64,000 bases of DNA from Prochlorococcus sp. AG-402-I20 (GTDB taxonomy: Bacteria; Cyanobacteriota; Cyanobacteriia; PCC-6307; Cyanobiaceae): NCBI GenBank assembly GCA_003216975.1, contig QCHY01000008.1:1-64000 (forward strand). Reading direction: 5' to 3'. Below the pieces are notes generated by a model. It ran no database searches. It saw only the letters and a program-made list of their open reading frames with translations, and had not been told where the DNA came from. The position numbers and the translations under genes are program-made. Every line of letters starts with the position of its first letter. Positions within the stretch are counted from its first letter, which is position 1. Below, piece by piece: positions 58,229 through 64,000 of the stretch.

Positions 58229-59575
58229 ATGAGACAAGCCAAAACTGGGTGGAAATGGGCTATCGCTCTATTTTCATTGATTTTAACTGTTCTGATATGG
58301 CGACAAGGTTTGCAAGAAAGCTTTGAACGCCCCTCAGTCGCTCCAAAGATTTCTTTGATGCAAACTGAGATGGCAGTATCAGCTTCTTCATCTTTGCCAG
58401 ACACAATACAAGATGTATTTTTAGGCTCAGAACCTCAAAAAAAGCTTTATCAAGCTCTCAGTGACATTCCTTTGGAACAAATTGATGATAGACAGAGACT
58501 TTTATTAGCACTTCTGGAAGAATCTGAGAATGAGCAAAAACTCATTTTGAAGAATGGTTTTGATGATAAAAACTTTGAATCGGTTAGAAGCTATATATTA
58601 AATACAAAAAAAGGTAAAGAACTAGATAATTTTCCCGATTTTGATGAAAATCAATTAGACCCTTTACTTTATCAGATTTCATGCTCCACTTTGGGTTTTG
58701 CGGATCATAAGTGTATTAATCAAAAGTATAATTCTATTGCTGCTGTAAGACTTTTAACCTCACAATTATTACCATTTTTTGCTTCTTTTATTGGTTGTAT
58801 ATTATTGATTAGGTATGCTTCTATTTTCTTAAGAAAGAAAAATACTCCATGGCCAGAAATAATTGCACCTCCCTTATCATTAATAGATATGGTTCTACTT
58901 GTATCGGGCGGTTTCGTTGTTATTGGTGAAGTTGTTTTCCCCGCGCTAATAATACCAATAATTGATTTCTTGTTTAATAATTTGTCCTCTCCATTAAAAG
59001 AGTCTTTAAGAGTACTTATTGGCTACTGTTCAATGACCATAGGGCCTTTATTTATAATTAGATATCAATTAATGGGTCTAGTTTCTTCTGGAATTGATGG
59101 AGGATGGTTGCAATGGAAAATTAAACCAATTAAAGAAGGCCTTCTTAAATCAATAAGTGGATGGTTAATGGTTATGCCTTTAGTGCTGCTTATTGGGTGG
59201 GTAATGAATGTAATTTTTGGTGACCAGGGTGGAAGTAATCCTTTGTTGGAACTGGTTTTGGGTAGTGATGAATTTATTCCATTGTTTTTGCTTTTGATTA
59301 CAACTGTTGTTTTAGCTCCAGTCTTTGAGGAGTTGGTTTTTAGAGGTATTCTTTTGCCTGTATTGGTATCCAAAGTTGGCAAAATCAGCGGAGTCTTATT
59401 GAGTGCTTTGATCTTTGCTTTAGCTCATTTAAGTGTAGGGGAATTACCTCCTCTATTCGTTTTAGGGATTGGTCTTGGCTTAATGAGATTGAGTTCAGGA
59501 AGGTTATTCCCCTGTGCTCTTATGCATTCTCTTTGGAATGGTGTAACTTTTATTAGTCTGCTTTTAGTAGCTTGA
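58229..59575 (+). CDS. CPBP-family intramembrane metalloprotease (CAAX-like)
   Basis: 448 residues with about eight membrane segments. Residues 1-190 contain an N-terminal anchor and a soluble helical part; the C-terminal half holds the CPBP motifs: EELVFRG near 365-371, FALAHLS near 393-399 and HSLWNG near 436-441. Such proteases process CAAX-like or bacteriocin-linked proteins; the target here is unknown. The gene is followed by the FtsL-like and ftsI genes on the same strand, 84 bases away. Confidence 0.85.
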   Translation: MRQAKTGWKWAIALFSLILTVLIWRQGLQESFERPSVAPKISLMQTEMAVSASSSLPDTIQDVFLGSEPQKKLYQALSDIPLEQIDDRQRLLLALLEESENEQKLILKNGFDDKNFESVRSYILNTKKGKELDNFPDFDENQLDPLLYQISCSTLGFADHKCINQKYNSIAAVRLLTSQLLPFFASFIGCILLIRYASIFLRKKNTPWPEIIAPPLSLIDMVLLVSGGFVVIGEVVFPALIIPIIDFLFNNLSSPLKESLRVLIGYCSMTIGPLFIIRYQLMGLVSSGIDGGWLQWKIKPIKEGLLKSISGWLMVMPLVLLIGWVMNVIFGDQGGSNPLLELVLGSDEFIPLFLLLITTVVLAPVFEELVFRGILLPVLVSKVGKISGVLLSALIFALAHLSVGELPPLFVLGIGLGLMRLSSGRLFPCALMHSLWNGVTFISLLLVA

Positions 59576-59659
59576 GATTAAATAAAAAAAACATCAGTAT
59601 TCCAGCTCTTGCAGTTGCTTGATCAAGGTGTTTGACTTGAATTAATTTCGTTTTTTGAT

Positions 59660-60124
59660 TTGGTTAGTCGCACTCTATATAAACAAAAAGTAGGGCAATT
59701 TCAGAAAAAGAAGTTGTCCAAGCGATTGTTAAACAGTAATTTCTCCTCAAAACAGTTTCAACGAAAATTTCCAATTCATGCTGCTCTTCATATTGTTTTA
59801 GATGGTGCATTGGTAGGCATACTCACAATAGTGACGATAATTTCATCAGTTGCTCTGCACTCTCAATATTTGTGGACTAAGTCTTTTACTAAACTTGAAA
59901 CAACTAGAGACTTAAACCGAAGGATCCTGGAATCAACTTCAATTCTTGAAAGTTACTTATTGAAAAATCAAAAATTGTCTAGGTATTTAGTTCCGACTAA
60001 AGCCGAAGATCTTATATATGTGGACAGACCAAAACAAGAAGAAACCAAAAAATTATTCGAGATGACATTTAAAGGTAAATTGCTGGAGAGAATATCTTCT
60101 TTACCTATTAAGTCAGGTTATTAA
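59660..60124 (+). CDS. FtsL-like bitopic protein
   Basis: 154 residues: a basic N-terminal cytoplasmic stretch, one membrane helix at about 43-66 (VLDGALVGILTIVTIISSVAL), and a helical periplasmic part (SFTKLETTRDLNRRILESTSILESYLLKNQKL) with a coiled-coil pattern. This size, topology and position directly before ftsI match FtsL, whose sequence is poorly conserved. TTG start. I treat it as a probable division protein; sequence similarity alone does not prove it. Confidence 0.65.
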   Translation: MVSRTLYKQKVGQFQKKKLSKRLLNSNFSSKQFQRKFPIHAALHIVLDGALVGILTIVTIISSVALHSQYLWTKSFTKLETTRDLNRRILESTSILESYLLKNQKLSRYLVPTKAEDLIYVDRPKQEETKKLFEMTFKGKLLERISSLPIKSGY

Positions 60125-60132
60125 TAATTTCC

Positions 60133-61914
60133 ATGAGAAGTATGAATTCTAGAAAGAAGAGAAAGACTTTAAACGTAAAAACTCTTTCGCCCTTATCTCA
60201 GTCTAGATTTAGAATTGTCTTTGTTTTGTTATGTCTTGGACTTGGGGGCCTTTTTTTAAGAGTAGGTTGGCTTCAACTATTTCAGTCTGGTCAATTAAGA
60301 GCTTTAGCACGCGAAGTTCAAACAGAAGAAAAGAACCCTTTAGGAACACGTCGATCTATTTTAGATAGAAATGGAAAGCTTGTCGCAATAGATGAGAGAC
60401 GTTTTAAGATTTGGGCTCATCCTAGGTATTTTAAGTTCCCTGGTGATTCATCTAGGACAGTTCGTAAACCAGTTGAAGTAGCAAAACTTCTTTCTACGCC
60501 ATTATCCAAAAGTGTTGATCAGATTTTAACTAAGTTAGGAAACTATTCTTCAGGGGTAAAACTTGCAGAGGGGGTAACACCCGAGCAGGCTAAATCAATC
60601 AAGAAACTTGGAATCAGTGGTATTGATTTGGAGGTGTATCCTCAAAGGCTTTATCCTCATGGATCACTTTTCGCAAATGTAGTTGGTTTTTTGGATTTAG
60701 ATAGAAGACCTCAGGCTGGATTGGAATTAAGTTTAGATAGAGATCTCAAGCGTCTAGAGAAAACAAGTGTAATCAGAAGAGGAGCTGATGGAACACCTTT
60801 ACCTATAGGCGTTCAACGTGGTGTTTTTGATGAAGACCAACTAAGTCTGCAACTAACCCTAGATGTAAGGCTTCAAGAAGTTGCTGTTAAAGAAATAAGT
60901 AAACAAGTAAAGAAGTGGAATGCAAAAAAAGGTGTAGTAATCGTAATGGATATAGATACAGGAGAACTTCTGGCATTGGCTTCTACGCCAACTTATGATC
61001 CTAATAAATATTGGAATTATTCTCCATCTCTTTTTAAAGAGTGGTCAGTGCAAGAATTATTTGAACCTGGTTCTACCTTTAAGCCGATTAACTTAGCATT
61101 GGCATTGGAGGAAGGAGTTATAAGCCCGAATGGAGAGGTTGATGATGATGGTCTGGTTACAGTAGGAGGATGGCCTCTCTCGAATTGGGATCGAAAGCCT
61201 AACGGGATATTGACTTTCCCTGAGGTGCTACAAGTCTCAAGCAATGTAGGTATGGTTAAGATTATGAATAAAATGAATGCGAGTGATTATTGGCAATGGT
61301 TAAGGCGTTTAGGCATAGATGAAATCCCAGAAACTGATCTTCCCGGAGCAGTCTCTGGGCAAATAAAATCAAAACAGACTTTTGTCAATCAACCGATAGA
61401 ACCTGCTGTAGCCTCCTTTGGTCAAGGCTTTTCCATTACTCCGCTTAAACTCGCTCAATTGCATGCTTTGATTGCAAATGGGGGCAGACTTGTTACGCCT
61501 CATATCACTAAAGGCCTAAAAGGTGATTACGAGTCATATTTTAAGACTCCTTCAAAACCTAAGCAGATTTTATCTCCTGAGGTTACAAGTACTGTTCTTG
61601 GATGGATGGAAACAGTTGTGTCCTTTTACGATGAAAGTGGTATTGAGGTAAATGTTCCTGGCTATCGAATTGGAGGAAAAACAGGGACGGCACAAAAATC
61701 TCAAGATGGCTTTAACTACAATTCCAAAATTTGCAGTTTTGTTGCAAGTCTTCCTATCGATGATCCTCGCTATGTTGTTTTAGCAGTTATTGATGAACCT
61801 CAAAAGCCAAATGCCTATGGATCAACTGTGGCTCTCCCTGTGGCAAAAAAAATTATTGAGACTTTGCTTGTGATAGAAAAAATCCCTCCAAGTATTTCTA
61901 AAAAGAACATTTAG
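60133..61914 (+). CDS. ftsI: Division-specific penicillin-binding protein FtsI (PBP3-type)
   Basis: Septal transpeptidase that crosslinks peptidoglycan. 593 residues: a membrane anchor at about 25-45, a dimerisation/pedestal domain, then the penicillin-binding domain with SxxK as STFK (Ser314, Lys317), SSN near 369 and KTG in GGKTGTAQ near 516. All three active-site motifs are intact. It starts 9 bases after the FtsL-like gene, and is followed at 62.0 kb by tal. Confidence 0.95.
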   Translation: MRSMNSRKKRKTLNVKTLSPLSQSRFRIVFVLLCLGLGGLFLRVGWLQLFQSGQLRALAREVQTEEKNPLGTRRSILDRNGKLVAIDERRFKIWAHPRYFKFPGDSSRTVRKPVEVAKLLSTPLSKSVDQILTKLGNYSSGVKLAEGVTPEQAKSIKKLGISGIDLEVYPQRLYPHGSLFANVVGFLDLDRRPQAGLELSLDRDLKRLEKTSVIRRGADGTPLPIGVQRGVFDEDQLSLQLTLDVRLQEVAVKEISKQVKKWNAKKGVVIVMDIDTGELLALASTPTYDPNKYWNYSPSLFKEWSVQELFEPGSTFKPINLALALEEGVISPNGEVDDDGLVTVGGWPLSNWDRKPNGILTFPEVLQVSSNVGMVKIMNKMNASDYWQWLRRLGIDEIPETDLPGAVSGQIKSKQTFVNQPIEPAVASFGQGFSITPLKLAQLHALIANGGRLVTPHITKGLKGDYESYFKTPSKPKQILSPEVTSTVLGWMETVVSFYDESGIEVNVPGYRIGGKTGTAQKSQDGFNYNSKICSFVASLPIDDPRYVVLAVIDEPQKPNAYGSTVALPVAKKIIETLLVIEKIPPSISKKNI

Positions 61915-62020
61915 ATATCAAAAGCTAAGAGATGGCTAAATTTTCCCAAAAGTACTAATTAAAGGGTGAAATCTATAAAAAATAGAGCTAGGCTGAAAAC
62001 AAAGAAAGACGTTTTTAATT

Positions 62021-63019
62021 ATGGAATCCCTTCTTAATCAGTTATCGTCAATGACCGTGGTGGTGGCTGATACTGGTGATCTTGAAGCTATTAAAAAATT
62101 TCACCCAAGAGACGCCACAACAAATCCTTCTTTAATTCTGGCGGCCGCACAAATTCCTTCTTATCAAAGTTTGATTGATCAAGCTCTAACTACTTCAAGA
62201 GAAATGTTAGGTGCCAGTGCCTCCAAGACTAATGTGGTGAAGGAAGCTTTGGATGAACTTTGTGTTGTCTTTGGTAAAGAGATTTTGAAATTAATTCCTG
62301 GCCGTGTTTCAACAGAGGTTGATGCAAGGCTAAGCTTTGATACTGATGCCACCATTGCAAAAGCAAGAAAAATAATTGCTAAATATAATCAGGATGGCAT
62401 TTCTAACGATCGGGTTTTAATCAAAATTGCTTCTACTTGGGAGGGAATTAAAGCTGCTGAGGTATTAGAGAAAGAGAATATTCATTGCAACCTAACTTTA
62501 TTGTTTAATTTTTATCAAGCAGTTGCTTGTGCTGAGGCAGGGGTAACGCTTATTTCACCCTTTGTTGGAAGGATCTTAGATTGGTATAAATCTGCTACGG
62601 GTAGAGATTCTTATCCAGCGACTGAAGATCCAGGGGTCGTTTCTGTTACTAAAATATTTAACTATTTCAAGTCAAATGGTTATAAGACAGAAGTCATGGG
62701 AGCAAGTTTCAGAAATATAGAGGAAATAACTGAGCTTGCAGGATGTGATTTGTTAACGATTTCGCCTAAATTACTTCAGCAACTTAATGAAACATATTCG
62801 GATTTGCCAATTAAGTTAAATGCACAAAAACCTTTAGTGATTGAAGAGACAATTCATTTAGATAAGACATCTTTCGAACTAATGATGGCTGGAGATAAAA
62901 TGGCTACTGAAAAACTGGATGAAGGAATAAGTGGCTTTAGTAAAGCAATTGATAAATTAGAAAATCAATTGAACGAAAGACTTGAGTTGATTGAAGGAGG
63001 AATTGCTCTAACTCTTTGA
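62021..63019 (+). CDS. tal: Transaldolase
   Basis: Transfers a dihydroxyacetone unit between sugar phosphates in the pentose-phosphate pathway. 332 residues; the Schiff-base Lys is K135 in [12 protein letters not shown], with the N-terminal TTNPSLIL near 34-41 and [12 protein letters not shown] near 178-189 as family marks. In marine cyanobacteria it supports night-time sugar use and links to phage-carried transaldolase. The last 12 bases overlap the convergent reductase gene. Confidence 0.96.
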   Translation: MESLLNQLSSMTVVVADTGDLEAIKKFHPRDATTNPSLILAAAQIPSYQSLIDQALTTSREMLGASASKTNVVKEALDELCVVFGKEILKLIPGRVSTEVDARLSFDTDATIAKARKIIAKYNQDGISNDRVLIKIASTWEGIKAAEVLEKENIHCNLTLLFNFYQAVACAEAGVTLISPFVGRILDWYKSATGRDSYPATEDPGVVSVTKIFNYFKSNGYKTEVMGASFRNIEEITELAGCDLLTISPKLLQQLNETYSDLPIKLNAQKPLVIEETIHLDKTSFELMMAGDKMATEKLDEGISGFSKAIDKLENQLNERLELIEGGIALTL

Positions 63020-64000
63020 GCTTTGATTTTGAAAGAGTAATCTTTTGATTACTCTTTTTGCAATGTCTTCATAACTCATTTCACCTGAAAGAATTTGTGC
63101 AATTCGTTTTGGAGCACTAGGTCTTTTTACGCCTAGTTGGTATCCAACTTTTGGAAAACGATAAAAAACTTGAGAAATTCTTTTACCCCAAGCCATCGAA
63201 TTACCCCAATTACTTTTCATTATTTTTGTATATGCATCTAAACAATCGACTTCTCCATCTAGCCAATAAATAATGCTTTTTGCAGCTTCAAATCCACTTA
63301 TCAAAGCGGGCCTTAATCCCTCTGCTAAAAAGGGATCACATAATGAGGCAGCATCTCCAACCAGAAGAATTCCTTCTCCGTTTAATTTGCAGTGACCATT
63401 CCATACTCTTAATTTTTTTTTATGACCAATTACTTCAGAAGGGTCAAAACCTAAATCAGGAAGAAAAGATTTAAGTATTTCATTAACTGGAATTGAATTT
63501 TTATTATCTAGAAAAGTACCCATCCCAATATTTACTTCATTGTTTAATGGAAAGGCCCATGCAAAACCATTCTTTACTAAGCCAAATTCGAATCTAGCCG
63601 TTTCACTCTTTAAATTTCCCTTCCTTTTAATTCTTCCTGAGAAAGTGAATGCAAATTTTGGTTGACTTGGACCTAAATTAAAAGTTTTAGGCCATGGTGA
63701 TTGAGATCCATCAGCAATAATAATTGCTTTTGCCTCTATCTGTCTCCCATCAAGAGCGGTAATTTGCCAGATATTAGATTTTTTCTTTATATCGACTACA
63801 TTAAAAGTAGACAATAAATTACAACCAGAATTCAGTGCTTGATCTAATAGGAATGAATCAAGGTTTTCACGTTTGACTATCCAAAAAGGAGAAGCCCCAG
63901 ATAGCTCAGCGACTACTTTATCGGTATTGCACCAACTAAATTCTACGTTTGTTATTATTTCATCAACTATTGGTAAAAGTTTAAAAGGAAACAAATTTTG
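63008..64000 (-). CDS. Geranylgeranyl-reductase-family FAD oxidoreductase (5' end outside window)
   Basis: The last 331 codons of a FAD-dependent reductase; the frame is open to the right edge, so the N-terminal FAD-binding GxGxxG part is missing. Seen here are [16 protein letters not shown], a substrate-domain region, and [23 protein letters not shown] near the middle, the FAD/geranylgeranyl-reductase signature. It may be a paralogue of ChlP or a related lipid or quinone reductase; the full gene is needed. It overlaps tal by 12 bases. Confidence 0.8.
   Translation of the reverse strand, partial: QNLFPFKLLPIVDEIITNVEFSWCNTDKVVAELSGASPFWIVKRENLDSFLLDQALNSGCNLLSTFNVVDIKKKSNIWQITALDGRQIEAKAIIIADGSQSPWPKTFNLGPSQPKFAFTFSGRIKRKGNLKSETARFEFGLVKNGFAWAFPLNNEVNIGMGTFLDNKNSIPVNEILKSFLPDLGFDPSEVIGHKKKLRVWNGHCKLNGEGILLVGDAASLCDPFLAEGLRPALISGFEAAKSIIYWLDGEVDCLDAYTKIMKSNWGNSMAWGKRISQVFYRFPKVGYQLGVKRPSAPKRIAQILSGEMSYEDIAKRVIKRLLFQNQSSKS

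Overview
The window looks like the streamlined, AT-rich core chromosome of a marine picocyanobacterium, most likely a low-G+C Prochlorococcus. The evidence is content and style: photosystem I subunits psaF and psaJ, cytochrome b6f subunits petA and petC, psb27, a one-helix high-light-inducible protein, cyanobacterial families of unknown role (DUF3067, DUF2854, DUF3153), tetrapyrrole and cobamide genes, intergenic gaps mostly under 300 bases, and many convergent genes whose 3' ends overlap. The strain cannot be fixed from the sequence alone. No rRNA, CRISPR array, insertion sequence, prophage or integration scar was seen. The two tRNAs are Asp(GTC) and Trp(CCA).

Layout. 1-7.5 kb: groEL2 (cut by the left edge), a 58-residue membrane protein, fabG, ispD, an LD-carboxypeptidase, a UbiA prenyltransferase, ppx and a short RodZ-like protein. 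7.5-12 kb: cobM-lgt, then petC-petA, a DUF3067 protein and tatC, which read as a locus for b6f assembly and export. 12-17.5 kb: RqcH/NFACT protein, gmk, psaF-psaJ, tsaD, hli and a DUF1643 protein. 17.6-22.5 kb: Na+/H+ antiporter, gltX, two tRNAs around a strikingly G+C-rich 62-residue gene, rplS and map. 22.5-29.3 kb: SDR enzyme, a P-loop/DRTGG protein beside a Rossmann protein, YajQ, an SPFH protein, hemL and xth. 29.4-36.2 kb: two unknown proteins, LarC, a flippase-like membrane protein, then a leftward metal group (iron-type ABC permease, His-rich COG0523 GTPase, pterin carbinolamine dehydratase, YjbQ). 36.4-46.5 kb: M32 carboxypeptidase, a first pyrophosphatase, hemC, the principal sigma factor, priA, a TPR-DUF3153 fusion, argB and DUF2854. 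46.5-52.9 kb: ssb, cobK, cutA, a PfkB kinase, purA, psb27 and proS. 53-64 kb: an unknown DNA-binding-like protein, a second pyrophosphatase, an Spx-like protein, lepB, a dihydroorotase homologue without its metal ligands, a double histidine phosphatase, a CPBP protease, an FtsL-like protein with ftsI, tal, and a geranylgeranyl-reductase-like enzyme cut by the right edge.

How the genes fit together. Tetrapyrrole supply (hemL, hemC, cobM, cobK), photosystem and b6f biogenesis (petA, petC, tatC, psaF, psaJ, psb27, lgt, lepB), translation and its quality control (gltX, proS, rplS, tsaD, rqcH, map), and cell division (ftsI and its partner) dominate. The most interesting signals lie inside core genes. 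One of two family I pyrophosphatases has lost the catalytic third position of its D-x-D-P-x-D motif while the other keeps it. A dihydroorotase homologue has lost its HxH metal site. A tiny gene between two tRNAs has a base composition unlike everything around it. I saw no new defence or mobile system.
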